Shown in pieces: positions 23,626 through 34,463 of a stretch of 64,000 nucleotides of DNA. A program made the translations under genes and the position numbers. Source of the DNA: Sycon ciliatum. Its lineage: Eukaryota > Porifera > Calcarea > Leucosolenida > Sycettidae. The stretch lies in the NCBI RefSeq assembly GCF_964019385.1, contig NC_088647.1, positions 2,147,985 through 2,211,984 on the forward strand, written 5' to 3'. The notes below the pieces were generated by a model. The model saw only the letters and a program-made list of their open reading frames with translations. It had not been told where the DNA came from and ran no database searches. Each line of letters opens with the position of its first letter. Position 1 is the stretch's first letter.

Positions 23626-23906
23626 CTCAAATCAAACGTTTTTTTCATTGTTTTGGTGATCAAGCTGGTACAAGACAAAGAAGATGCCTGGGCTGCACAA
23701 AACGACTTGTTGTTGGAGCTCGCGCTTCCTGCCGAACCGACTGACACTTGACTGGCTCACGCCATGTGAACACACCCACAACACTGCAATGGTGTGAGTG
23801 AATTATAATGGAAGTCATCGTGCTGTAGCTTTTTGAGATTTATTTTAGTATTTCAAGATCGGCAATTTATTTGAATTTAGCAGTCAACGCCGTCTTCTAT
23901 CAGCGT

Positions 23907-23944
23907 CAGGGAGTCGTAAAATACCGGTATTTTACGACTCCCTG
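23907..23944. mobile_element. 38-bp hAT-type insertion made only of its two inverted ends, copy 1
   Basis: CAGGGAGTCGTAAAATACC is followed at once by its exact reverse complement, giving a 38-bp perfect palindrome. It is bracketed by a perfect 8-bp direct repeat ATCAGCGT (23899-23906 and 23945-23952). An 8-bp duplication and CAGGG ends are the signature of hAT transposons. The element has no internal sequence at all. Confidence 0.8.
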
Positions 23945-26900
23945 ATCAGCGTTCACAAGCGTCTGCTTTTCTCAAAATGTCGTCGAAGTCACACGGATAG
24001 CTTTGCCAAGTCATGGCCTTGGGAATGAGTCCGTGTTGATGTCGTTTTCGTCACACGGTGAGTAAATTGCATCGCAGCTCAAAGAAACTATTTTGGTCAC
24101 AAAACGGACCCATGCAGCTCGTCAACATTTACAACGCTTTCGTTTCGACATGTCCTCTCTCCATTATCGATACGAGGAAGAACTCGTTTGTTGTAAACCA
24201 GACGTACATGACTGTGTCAACGTGAGTGAGTTGTCATTTTTCCTGCTTTCGCGCGGAATATTTCTTCGAGTTCACAGTGAGTTTTTCCAGGCAGCGCTCG
24301 AGTGCTCATACGGTAAGACGCCAAACTCCGCGGGCGATCGCCAGGATTGTAAATCTTTTTGAAACGGACTGTAGTTGCCTTAAATGACATCAATGACATC
24401 AACTGCATAACCTTCATAAACTTTCCCCCGATCAAGCGGATGTTTATAAAACTATGTTACATACCTCATTTCGACTAGATTAACACCACACCAGTCACAT
24501 TTTACAAACATTTTCCTTACCACCCGGCTGCTAATGTTCCCATGCTTAACCCTGTCAAAATGGCTATCTTGAACAGATTCCTGTCCAGATCTGGCATGGA
24601 ATGTGTTAAAACGTTACATGGTGGGTATTACCGTACTCAAAATTTGCTCACCAGCCAGGAAACGGAGAACCAATTTACTCCGTCAATAGTGCTTACAATA
24701 ATATTCCCTCTCGGAAATGACCACCACTAGAAGTTGAAATAACTCCGCAGGAAAGACATCTGCCAGATGCAAACACAAAGTACAGTGAAAAGGACATCAA
24801 CTTGACATGGTATGATTTCCGTAGTACAAGTCATACTAGACCGTATTTGTCGGAGAATAGTGCGCACTTTAGATGCACTATTTAATCCTCCAAACCACAG
24901 TTTTCAAAGCGAATACGAAAATGCATACACTTAAATAGAAGTAGTGTTATACATCAAACTATTGCGGTAATGCTTTTATATTTCAAGCAAAGTACAGCTC
25001 ATCTTTTCTAACAACATGTCATTATTTAAGCTCAAAAGGCCATGTGTTGCTTCAGATATGCCTACTGCATGGTAAGACTAAAGACTATTTCAGGCACAAT
25101 ATCATCATTAGCAACCGTTATACACGGATACACCTCCATACTCATTACTCACTCTTCTTTCGAAGCATACATTCTCAATGATCAAAACAAAAAGTAAGTA
25201 GCTCAGAACTGGACAATTCACATCTCAATGGCTGCTAACTAAGGCCATCGGATATACTGAATCGCCTAGTCAACAACTAAAATTTAACATCCGGTTCTGA
25301 ACAGAGAGGAAAGCTTTTGCGGAAGGACACAAAGCTTGTTGATCAGTGACAGCCAATATGGCTACAGTTTTGCAGAATTTATGCATCAGACCAACATGGA
25401 AATAGTATTGGTTCTGTTCTGGATTGCATGGCTACCAATCTTTCCTAATTTTGAAGTACATTTTGTCTACAACCTTTTCTCAATACATGCGTCAGAACAG
25501 ATAGCCATATCATCACAGGACAGCACAACACATGGCTATCCTGAATACCTATAGCCACCTCTATTCATCATATGCATGCAAGACCCAACAGCACTGATCT
25601 TCAACAAAATAAGACAGTGGTGCACTTGCCTTGTAATATCTTCTGAATGGTCTCGTTTTACTGATGCTGGAGACATGTTGAATTGTACCTGTGCAGGAAA
25701 TAATGGAAAAATCGAAAACGCAAAGGCCAACTTATCAAAACTCATATTCATTATGCACCATATTTGGGTGAATGCTGCTCCTTGCTCATGACCCAGGCCA
25801 GCAATCATACCACAGACTAGTTTAGAAATTGCAACTCCTAGATGTCCTGGTTTCCTAGCCATGCTCACAGTTTGAGCCAAAAACACACTCTTTGCAGACT
25901 GGAAACCCACATGCAACACCACATAGAGCAACAGAGAGCAGACAACTGGCCAACTAGTGTTTTCCTTCGATTTAATCACGTGTTTTCACCAGTATTTCCA
26001 CAATAGTAATTTGTAAATTGTAGTATTTTGAAGGAGCCAAACCTCATTTGTCTACTACACATATAGCATACATAATGTAAATCGCCCGAAATCCGCCCAA
26101 AATCCGCCCAAAATCCGCGCTTTTTTTAGAACCAGCGAGTTTGCAAAGACATGTACAATCGTTCGCAAAGCATTGGGGCCACCTCCATCATACCCATGGT
26201 TGAAGTTTGATTTCACGCTGGTTAATATTCGCGTTATGCTCTTCTCACGAAAATAGGGAACATTTATCTGCTGTGAATATTAGGCAGCTTAAAGTGGACA
26301 ATAGTCAGTTCAGGAATTGTGCAACAGAAGGCTGTTAGTGATCCCAATCAGATTTTAGATTTAATAATTCGCATAACACGAGGAATCCCGTTCTCATACA
26401 AACAAGTATTTGGTTGTACTTATTTATGAAACTGACGTTCTTAACTTAACTGCGGTTCAATTTAAAATAGCACTAAATTTTTCGGGCCTGGCCCATCATT
26501 AGGGTACTTACTAGAACCAAAAAATGACCAAGAATGGCAGCATGGCAATAGGGCTGCATTGCTATAAGGCTGCATGCTTCAGACCTGGCACTGCAAAGAG
26601 CAGGCCGTGGCCAGACCCCATGCACCAGTCCAGTCTTGTGCCAGTGTGAGGGACCCAGCAGTGTCATCATCAGCAACAGCAGCCCACGCACGGTTCAATA
26701 GACAAATATTTGAAAACTGTCTTCTTCTCCAACTGACAACCGCTCTATTCGGGCAGCTGCTATTCATAGCAACTGATAGTTTGTCAGTTGACTGACTATC
26801 CCCCTTTTTTCCGACTATGACAAAAAAAATTAAAATGATTCTCATTTCTTCATTCATTCCTTCATTCATTTATTGCGCTCTTGGCCAATCCAAATTCTGC

Positions 26901-27748
26901 ACTCACGTCAAAAACACCACAGCGAGGACAATTCCGATAATATTATATAGATTGATATTGAAAATGTATTGGAGTCCATAATGGCCCGGTCGTCGCTACT
27001 TCTTCTCAAAATGATTCTTGTTGTATGAAGTCTCAACTGAAAGTAGTCATCAATTTTACACCGTGCCTCATGCTCCTTTCTTCTTTCTGTTTATCTTCCC
27101 ACATCTTCATTCCATTCAGCCATTGTCAATCTTTACACGTACACTCCATAGTACCCATCACCAATCAGAGCGGTTCCCTGCCCGCATTTTGTCTCAATGC
27201 AGAATTGAACCTCTCACATGGTATGTGTACCACAACATCATCCGGTGTATCAAAAGTCAAAATACACTCTCACAAGTGTGTGTACAATGCTGGTCTACGA
27301 ATGCATCAGATCAATCACCGGAAACAAACCTGGCTGATGTCCTCACAGAGTGTGATGAGATCATAGCTTGTAATCTACAGGTGATGATGTCATCATATGC
27401 ACACATTACTTGGGATACTGCTAAACATGCCAATATGATTTTTTATCTAGACCGGCTCGTGTCGTACACTTAAACAAAATCCGCTAGTTCCCTTCAATGA
27501 CATCAATGACATCAACTGCATAACCTTCATAAAATTTCCCCGATCAAGCGGATGTATTTAATGGTGGTTTAGCGTGTGCGCTAAGCCCTGTTAACGAACG
27601 TGGAACATCTACCACTCATACTTAGTCTGATGATCATGCATCTCATTATGTCATTGCTATACATGCGCATGCGCAGCGCGCGCCACTCTCCCACGCGTGC
27701 TTTCCAAATCTTGCTTTAGAGAGAGAGAAAGAGAAAAGAGAGACTCCT

Positions 27749-29461
27749 TTGTCACTTTTGCCTTCTGACGACTTGACTGTTCACTGGTTTGTCCGTCAGT
27801 TGTCAATTACCCGTCCTGCATACGGGCCCATGTCTGTCTGTCATGCCGCGGCAAACACCCAAAGAAGACTTGCACCCGAGCGGCCTCTCAGTCTTCCCAG
27901 TGACGTCGTCACTCCAGTCAACGTGCCTCGGCTAACTGCACTACTAGCTGCTCACCCTGATGCCCTGTTTCGCATGTGTAACGGTTTCTCGATTGGTCAC
28001 ACCACTCCTCTGGTATCATGCATTTAATCTGTCAATCATCCGTCTAGTCTCTGCAATAAACAATTTGTCACCCTGTACCTACAGTCTTGTTGCGATGCTG
28101 GGGAAACAGCTGGTCCGTTTGCTGAGCCGCCATATCAGCTGTTTCAAACCTCGGGTTTGGGCCTGATCCCAAAATCCAATGGCGAATTTCGCCTCATCCA
28201 TGACCTATCCTCCTCCACTGGCTGCAGTGTCAATGATGGTATTTCCCGGGAGTCATTCAGCTTGGAGTATGACACTGTCGATTCGGCTATCTCCTATATC
28301 ATGAAGTTAGGCCGTGGTTGCTACCGGACCAAAGTGGACATTCGAAACGCTTTCCGATTATGCCCTGTTGCCCCCTCTGACTGGCACTTGTTGGGTATCT
28401 CTTGGGATCGTCGTTACTATTTCGAAAAAGTCCTCCCGTTCGGCCTTCGGTCAGCTCCGTACATATTTGACAAGTTTGCATCTGCCCTTCATTGGGTTCT
28501 GGAGGACACATGCCGCCTTCCCCATCTCATTCATTATCTGGATGACTTCCTGAATGTATCGCCTCCCAGTCCTCCTCTTGCCCAGCACCAGAAGTCACTA
28601 CTGCTCGACCTGTTTGCATATTTACAGGTCCCAGTTGCACCTGAGAAGGTTGATGGCCCCTCTACCGTTCTCACCTTCCTGGGCTTAGAGCCGGACACAA
28701 TGGCTCTGGAGATGCGCCTTCCACCCTCAAAGCTGACTAAGCTATCTACCACTGTGTCGGCCCTCGTCCAATCCGGCCGGGTTCAGAAACGCGACCTCGC
28801 CTCCGTATTGGGCAAACTCTCGTTCGCGTCCAGAGCTGTACCCGCTGGTCGCACATTCCTGAGACGCCTGTACGACCTGGACAGAGCAACTTGATCAACA
28901 CCATTGCACCAATGGCTACGCATTTCGGCATCGGCAATGGCAGACTTGTTGTGGTGGGCAGAGGCCCTGACCATATGGAATGGGAAGTCATTCTTCCTGG
29001 TGGATGAGTGGACGCCAGCCCCCGACATGCAACTACAGACTGATGCCAGCGGCACTCACGGTTATGGTGCCTTCTACAACGGCCGGTGGCTGAGAGGAGA
29101 GTGGACAGGCCAGAACGAGAACGAGAACATTGAGTTCAAAGAAATGTATGCTATCATAGTTGCCTGCGCGACCTGGGGTTCGGAGTGGAGCAGGTGACGC
29201 ATTCAGTTTCAGTGTGATAACAAGGCCGTGGCGGACTGTATACGCTCCGGTACCTGCCGTTCACCGCCAGTCATGACACTTATCCGGGCATTGTATCTGC
29301 TGTGTATTGAGCATGACTTCTTGGTGTCAGCTGTCCACATTCCTGGTGTCACTAACACTGTCGCCGATGCATTGTCTCGCAATTTGCTGCAGGTATTCAG
29401 GCACCAGGCCCCGGAAGCAGCAGCCGAGTCAGATGAGCCAGTCTTGCCAACTCTCCGTTGA
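27749..29461 (+). pseudogene. DIRS/Ngaro-like reverse transcriptase-RNase H, three in-frame stops
   Basis: One continuous frame with stops at 28025-28027 (TAA), 28892-28894 (TGA) and 29195-29197 (TGA). The upstream part (about 27900-28110) has the conserved lead-in of DIRS-type RTs, TPVN...HPD...GF and then GPFAEPPY before FRLIHDLS. The RT core has KVDIRNAF (first catalytic Asp) and YLDD at 28535-28546. RNase H follows, with TDASGTHGYGAF, a downstream Glu, CDNKAVAD and VADALSRN, the expected acidic residues. Both TGA stops sit where a single C-to-T change in CGA would create them. Copying by this protein would need suppression of all three, so it is best called a pseudogene. It ends by overlapping the recombinase frame by 4 bases (TTGA). 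Confidence 0.88.
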
Positions 29462-30390
29462 CAGACTCCGTGCTACAGCTAGCAGCACTGGCAATAGCAC
29501 CATCCTCCCGCCGGACGTATTCTACCGCCGAGACCCGCTACTTCCAGTTCTGCCAAGTGCATGCCTGCAACCCATTGCCGGGAGACGACTTTACTTTGTG
29601 CTATTTTGCTGCCGAGTTGTTCAGGACTCTTCAGCCTCGATCTGTCCGTGTCTACATGTCGGCAATCCGCAACCTTCAAGTGGAACTTGGCTTTGCTTAC
29701 CCGTCGGGCCCAACAACTCTCCTCGCTAGGGTCCTGCGGGGCATCGACAGGTCGTCATCGACACAGCGTCATCGTCTGCCGATAACCACTCCACTTCTCA
29801 GGGAGATCTGCCGGCATGTTGCCGTTCCACGCATGCGGCACCCTCACGACAAGGCCATGCTAAGGGCAGCTTTTTCCTTGGCGTTTCATGGGTTCTTCCG
29901 TTGTGGAGAACTGACTGCTGGCCTGAGGCGATGTGATGTGACGATCAGTACTGACCAGCGGTCGTTATCGGTAAACGTGCGCTCATCTAAGACGGACCCC
30001 GACAGCACGGGCCACACAGTATTGGTTGGAGCCAGCACGGACACACCGATCTACCCAGTGCAGGCCATGGCAAACTACCTGGCGTTTCGCCCCGGCGGCG
30101 ACCATCTGTTCACTTATGCTAATGGCCAGCCGCTTACAAAAAATGCAGTGTCCTCTGAACTGCGCAACCTGCTGCCACTCTGTGGGGTCACGGACCCGAG
30201 TGCTTATGCCAGTCACTCTTTCCGGATTGGCGCCGCAACATCAGCGGCCATGGCAGGTGTCCCCGAACACATCATCCGTATCATGGGTAGATGGCGCAGT
30301 GATGCGGTCCACCGCTACATCCGGGCTGCTACAGCTGACACCCTGCGAGTGTCACGTCAATTAGCTGCAGTTCAAAGTCATCAATGGTAG
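29458..30390 (+). CDS. Tyrosine recombinase of the DIRS/Ngaro-like element (310 aa, apparently intact)
   Basis: Tyrosine recombinases cut and rejoin DNA to integrate the circular cDNA of DIRS-like elements. All catalytic positions are visible in this frame: Arg148 in FFRCGEL, Lys178, His253 and Arg256 in HSFRIG, Trp279 in MGRWRSD, and nucleophile Tyr287 in HRYIR. The N-terminal 110 residues fit a SAM-like core-binding domain (SRRTYSTAETRYFQFC; SVRVYMSAIRNL). No ATG is close to the frame opening; it is counted from a TTG overlapping the RT-RH stop. The product may be made by re-initiation, frameshift or splicing. The intact frame next to a broken RT-RH frame is notable. Confidence 0.88.
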   Translation: MTDSVLQLAALAIAPSSRRTYSTAETRYFQFCQVHACNPLPGDDFTLCYFAAELFRTLQPRSVRVYMSAIRNLQVELGFAYPSGPTTLLARVLRGIDRSSSTQRHRLPITTPLLREICRHVAVPRMRHPHDKAMLRAAFSLAFHGFFRCGELTAGLRRCDVTISTDQRSLSVNVRSSKTDPDSTGHTVLVGASTDTPIYPVQAMANYLAFRPGGDHLFTYANGQPLTKNAVSSELRNLLPLCGVTDPSAYASHSFRIGAATSAAMAGVPEHIIRIMGRWRSDAVHRYIRAATADTLRVSRQLAAVQSHQW

Positions 30391-30556
30391 CTGCGGGTTA
30401 GTGACCACATCGTGCCTGAACTGCTTAGCTTTAGCTTTACATTGCTGCTGTCAGTACAGCACAATACACCAATCGTATTTCATTATTACTCTCATGCTAT
30501 ATTTGGGATATTGGGAACGGTCAGTCTATCTCCGCAGCTGGCTCATTTCAATCACT

Positions 30557-30750
30557 ACCGGTCGCAGCTCCTGCCCACGGCAGGCCGACCGTCTCTCGTT
30601 CACACTCTGTGTGCTCCAGGTCACAGCTCCTGCGCAGAGCAGGCCGACCTGTCTGTCTCTCTCTCTCTCTCACACACACTATGTGTGCACCGGGTCACAG
30701 CACCTGCGCAGAGCAGGCCGACCTGTCTTTCTCATGCACGCCAGCTGCTC
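30557..30750 (+). repeat. Three 60-70 bp direct repeats at the 3' end of the YR element
   Basis: GGTC(A/G)CAGC(T/A)CCTGC followed by GCAGGCCGACC recurs at about 30557, 30620 and 30692. Each carries a small hairpin (CCTGC with GCAGG). CTCTCT and CACACA runs separate the last two. Their position after the recombinase fits the terminal split-repeat region of Ngaro-like elements, but no match to the left end is clear. Confidence 0.6.
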
Positions 30751-31183
30751 CGCCCAATATCCCTGATATGCCAACCAGAAAACAATGTGTTCCGAGTCGG
30801 GTGCATGCCTGTATGTGGAGAGTGCGTTAAAACTATGTTACACACCTCATTTCGACTAGAACACCACACCAGTCACATTTTACAAACATTTCACTTTCCA
30901 CCCGGCAGCTATTGTTCCCATGCTGAAACCTGTCGAAATGGCTATGTTGAACAGATCCCTGCCCAGATCTGGCATGGAATGTGGGAAAACGTTACACGGT
31001 GGGTAATACCGTACTCAAAATTTGCTCTCATCAACCAGCAAACGGAGAACCAATTTACTGCGTCAATAGTGCTTACAATATTATTCCCTCTCGGAAATGA
31101 CCACCACTAGAAGTTGAAATAACTCCGCAGGAAAGACATCTGCCAGATGCAAACACAAAGTACAGTGAAAAGGACATCAACTT

Positions 31184-31986
31184 ACAGTACCTGCTTAGTG
31201 TGATTCATCCCGACTTTGAGTATTGTTTCCCTGTTTACGCATCTCACCTATCAGCACAGTCCAGGGAGAGATTGTTTACCTTGTTCCGTAGAGCTGTACG
31301 AGTTACCTGCGGTGCTTCTTGCTTCTCTTCAAATAAAACACCTTGAATACCGATACATTTATCAATTTCTTACGTTTACGTTTATTTGTCATATTGTTCA
31401 GCCTGCATCATGCTTACGCAGTCTTTTCCCTTTGCCCACCTCTAAGCGGTCAACTCGTGGAACTACAACAAACAATATGTCAATTTGCTTGTATAAATCC
31501 ATGGTAGGGTACAATTCATTTTCCTCCAGGGCATCCCTTATGTGGAATGCCCTCCCTGCTCACTTGAAAGGAAGTGAGGACATTAGATCATTTTCTACAG
31601 AACTTTTGCATGCTGTAAATGACGACAAATTGACTATATCCCTATATCCCCTCCTTTTTGAAAATGTATTTCACCAATAAAATAAGGCTAGGAATTTTTT
31701 AAACATGAATATCGACGGACTTGCCCCTTCTGTTCATGCATTGCCCTGCTCTAGTAATGGTTCATGAATCCGCCCAGTCCGCATTCCTTCTCCGTTTCTC
31801 TCTAGTAATGGTTCATGAATCCACCCAGTCCACATTCCTTCTCCGTTTCTCTCCGTTTTCCTTTCCTTTCAGTTGCATCTTCCTCTCTGCTCTGTTATAT
31901 TTTCTCTTTTCGTTCGTCCCTCTTGATATTTGTACTTTGTACTGTTGAGGCAATGAACTGAAATAATAAAATACCAAACCAAACCA
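31184..31986 (+). mobile_element. 5'-truncated LINE fragment with 5-bp target duplication
   Basis: The empty site in the paralogous unit (about 60661) reads CATCAACTTGACATGG. Here 803 bp separates two copies of AACTT (31179-31183 and 31987-31991). The 3' end is ATAATAAAATACC followed by ACCAA repeats. The 3' region carries a 51-bp tandem duplication (31750-31800 and 31801-31851, a few differences). Confidence 0.85.
31191..31677 (+). pseudogene. LINE ORF2 C-terminal fragment
   Basis: Frame fragments give LLSVIHPDFEYCFPVYASHL and RLFTLFRRAVRVTCG in one frame, then SFSSRASLMWNALPAHLKG and SFSTELL in another. The MWNALP motif followed by a Phe-rich tail is the usual end of RT-bearing ORF2 proteins in CR1/Jockey-like elements. 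It is frameshifted and lacks endonuclease and RT core, so non-functional. It differs from the fragment at 8909-9606. Confidence 0.75.
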
Positions 31987-32604
31987 AACTTGACATGGTA
32001 TGATTTCCGTAGTACAAGTCATACTAGACCGTATTTGTCGGAGAATAGTGCGCACTCTAGATGCACTATTTAAGCCTTAAAACCACAGGTTTCAAAGCGA
32101 ATACGAAACTGCATTCATAACAGTAGTGTTATCCATCAAACTGTTGCGATGATGCTTTTATATTTCAAGCAAAGTTCAGATACACAGCTCATCTTTTCCA
32201 ACAACATGTCATTATTAAAGCTCAATAGGACCTGTGTTGCTTCAGATATGCCTACTGTATGGAAAGTACACACTACTTCAGGCACAATAATCATCATTAG
32301 CAACCGTCATAAACGTATACACCTCCATACTCACTCTTCTTTCAATGCATACATTCCCAATGATCAAAACAAAAAGTAAAGTGGCTCAGAACTGGACAAT
32401 TCACATCTCAATGGCTGTTAACTAAGGCCATCAGATATACAGAATCACCTAGTTAGCAATTCAGCCAGCTGTGAACAGAGAGGAACGCTTTTGCGGAAGG
32501 ACACAAAAGCTTGTTGATCAGTGACAGCCAATAAGGCTAGAGTTTTGCAGAATTTCCGCATCTGACCAAAAATGGAATGAATTTCATTTTGTCTTGTTTG
32601 GATA

Positions 32605-32903
32605 CAGTAGTGACGCAAATAAGGCCCATGCGCTTATTAGTGAGTTTTTGCGTATTTGCTAATTATTGCGGGTTGTTTTGTTGTTTTGCGCCTGATTTGC
32701 TAGTGTACCGGTACCTTGCATAAGTATGCACATATTGCAGTACCACAATGCACATTAAACTATGTGAACATGGTGTTTTTGTGGTGTCCGTGTGTCGCGG
32801 GATGTACTGCATTAAGGTTCACTTATAAGCCCATGCGGTCATTTTTGAGGGTTGCTATTATGCCCGGGCATAGGCACATGTGCTTATATGCGCGTCACTA
32901 CGG
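32605..32903. mobile_element. TA-flanked 0.3-kb MITE, copy 2
   Basis: Same site and same inverted ends as the copy at 19255-19567 (CAGTAGTGACGCA and GCGTCACTACGG between TA flanks). Confidence 0.8.
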
Positions 32904-33434
32904 TAGCCGCCAATCTTCCCTAATTTTGTCCTACATTCTGTCTACACAACCTTTTCCCAATACATGCGTCAGAACAGATAGTCATATCATCACAGGACAG
33001 CACAACACATGGCTATCCTGAATACCTATAGCCACCTCTATTCATGTTGCTGTTTTCTTTATTTGAATTCGCTAAAACCAAACGGACAGAACTGTCCAGT
33101 GACAAGGGAGCGAATGATCATATGCATGCATGACCCGACAGCACTGATCTTCAAATAACTAAGACAGTGATGCACTTGCCTTGTAATATCTTCTGAATGG
33201 TCTCGTTTTACTGATGCTGGAGAATGTTGAATTGTACCTGTGCAGAAATTAGTGAAAGTCGAAAAGTAGAGACCAAATTCTCAAAAATTATTGTCCATTA
33301 TGCACCTGTTTTGGGTGCATTTTGGCAGAATGCTGCTCCTTATTCATGACCCAGGCCAGCAATCATACCACGGACAAATGTAAAAATTACAACTCCCAGA
33401 TGTCCTGGTTTCCTGGCCATGCTCAGTCCCAGCC

Positions 33435-33700
33435 AACACACAGCAGGCCCGTCAGAGGTGGGGTGGCGATGGAAAGGTGGTCCTGGAAAAAAATTGAAAC
33501 CAATTGCAAGCATTTCCGGGCATTTGGTGTCATTTCAGTGCAACTGCAATGAAAGACTTTTTGATTCTGCAATAAACCAAGATCGGGGGCAAGGAATTGC
33601 CACGTTTGCGCTGAGCTGCGATCATAGCACTTTGTTGCAGTGTGAGAAACGCCAAAAAAGTGGGGCGGCTCAGGCCGCCCCAGCCAACCCGGCTGCGATG
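33435..33700. repeat. GC-rich insertion shared by units 7 and 9, copy 1
   Basis: Begins AGGCCCGTCAGAGGTGG and ends near GCGGCTCAGGCCGCCC; absent from most units. The related insertion at 44753-44965 shares the left part and the end but differs in the middle. Terminal structure is unclear and no coding potential is seen. Confidence 0.5.
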
Positions 33701-33960
33701 GCCTTGCACACTCAGTACAAACCCACATCAGTACAACACCACATAGAGCAACAGAGAGCAGAGAACTGACCAACTCGTGTTTTCATTCGATTTAATCACG
33801 TGTTTTCACCAGTATTTCCCCCATTATTATTTCTAAATGGTAGTATTTTGAAGGAGCAAAACCTCATTGTCTAGTAGACATGTAGCATACATTATGTAAA
33901 TCGCCCAAAATCCGCCTCACAAAAGTTTCGCTATTTTGAGAACCAGTGAGTTTGCAAGTA

Positions 33961-34463
33961 CAGTCAAACATTGTGAGGACGAAATTCAAGGGACCGAACA
34001 CGTTTGTTTGTCTTATCGGGAGTTCTTCTTATCCAGATATGGCAAAAATATTGATGTGCATATCATATGGGATTGTATTTATGTGAAGGTGCATGCTGTG
34101 GCAAATGTAAAGCATTTCTTTCATAAGATACCGAGCAACAGGCAAGTAAAATGTTCAAGGAATTCATGATAACATTACATCCGCCTTGTAAAATGTTTTG
34201 CCACTGCAAGAGGCCTAAGCGCTTCGACTATCGCGAAAAACTACAGCTAGCATACCCACGGGGACCAAAGGTTCGTACTAGACACTGATTTTGTTCAAAT
34301 CACGCTTGAAATTAGTTCGTCTTCACGAAAGTTCGCAGTACAGAGTTCGTCGTAAACGAATTATTTTGACTCGATACTATGCCTGGCCAATCATAGGATT
34401 GGCCGGAGTTCGTACTAAAGGAAAGTTCGCCTTATCAGTGTTCGTCCTAACGAGGTTTGACTC
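33961..34463. mobile_element. Tigger/pogo-type MITE, copy 2
   Basis: Same family, same TA insertion site and same orientation as 14944-15447, with only small differences. The MITE therefore very likely inserted once and was copied when the array unit was duplicated. Confidence 0.85.

Larger units (their letters stand above)
23306..24371. mobile_element. Mariner-like inverted-repeat element, copy 1 (composite)
   Basis: The inverted ends (GTTTCAAAAAGATTTACAAT next to the left end and its reverse complement at the right) span about 27 bp, flanked by TA. Units without it read CCGCTAGTTCCC. The 1,066-bp interior contains a tRNA-like SINE segment (23560-23625) and a 38-bp hAT palindrome (23907-23944). 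An 89-codon frame at 24093-24362 and a 72-codon antisense frame are kept in the other copy, but neither shows a known domain. Confidence 0.75.
19005..25179 (+). repeat. Macrosatellite unit 5, with internal partial duplication
   Basis: Subtype C copy carrying the TAGTGACGC MITE. It contains an extra truncated unit: near 21465 the block ending GAATGCATCAGA is joined directly to CAGCACAACACATGGC from the first half of the unit. About 1.8 kb is thereby repeated (19.66-21.46 kb and 21.47-23.1 kb). It also hosts the mariner-like element at 23306-24371. Confidence 0.85.
27561..30829 (+). mobile_element. DIRS/Ngaro-like tyrosine-recombinase retrotransposon, gag not visible
   Basis: The paralogous empty site near 60310 reads GCGGATGTATTTAAAACTAT; here 3.27 kb is inserted after GTATTTA. 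Gene order is RT-RNase H followed by a tyrosine recombinase, with no integrase, no LTRs and no methyltransferase domain. That order fits the Ngaro branch of YR retrotransposons better than DIRS1 proper. Only about 190-440 bp precede the RT domain, so gag is missing or eroded. Only the shared TTA at the two junctions could be a duplication. The left end forms a small hairpin (TTAGCG-TGT-CGCTAA-like). The right end has three related repeats at 30557-30750. Confidence 0.85.
25180..32361 (+). repeat. Macrosatellite unit 6
   Basis: Subtype B copy (GGAAATAG variant), very close to the unit at 57947-61044. It is lengthened by the DIRS/Ngaro-like element (27561-30829) and a LINE fragment (31184-31986). 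It includes a short (CCGCCCAAAAT)-type tandem near 26090-26120 that also occurs, with one more repeat, near 58852-58884. Confidence 0.85.

Noticed and set aside
27018..27473. 151-codon frame in unit 6 and similar frames in other units as a conserved gene
   Set aside because: The frame is shifted or stopped in sister units, and equally long frames occur in other phases and on the other strand. Similarity is at DNA level from the macrosatellite.
30412..31110. 232-codon frame after the tyrosine recombinase
   Set aside because: It runs through CT/CA repeats, past the element end and into macrosatellite sequence, and has no domain.
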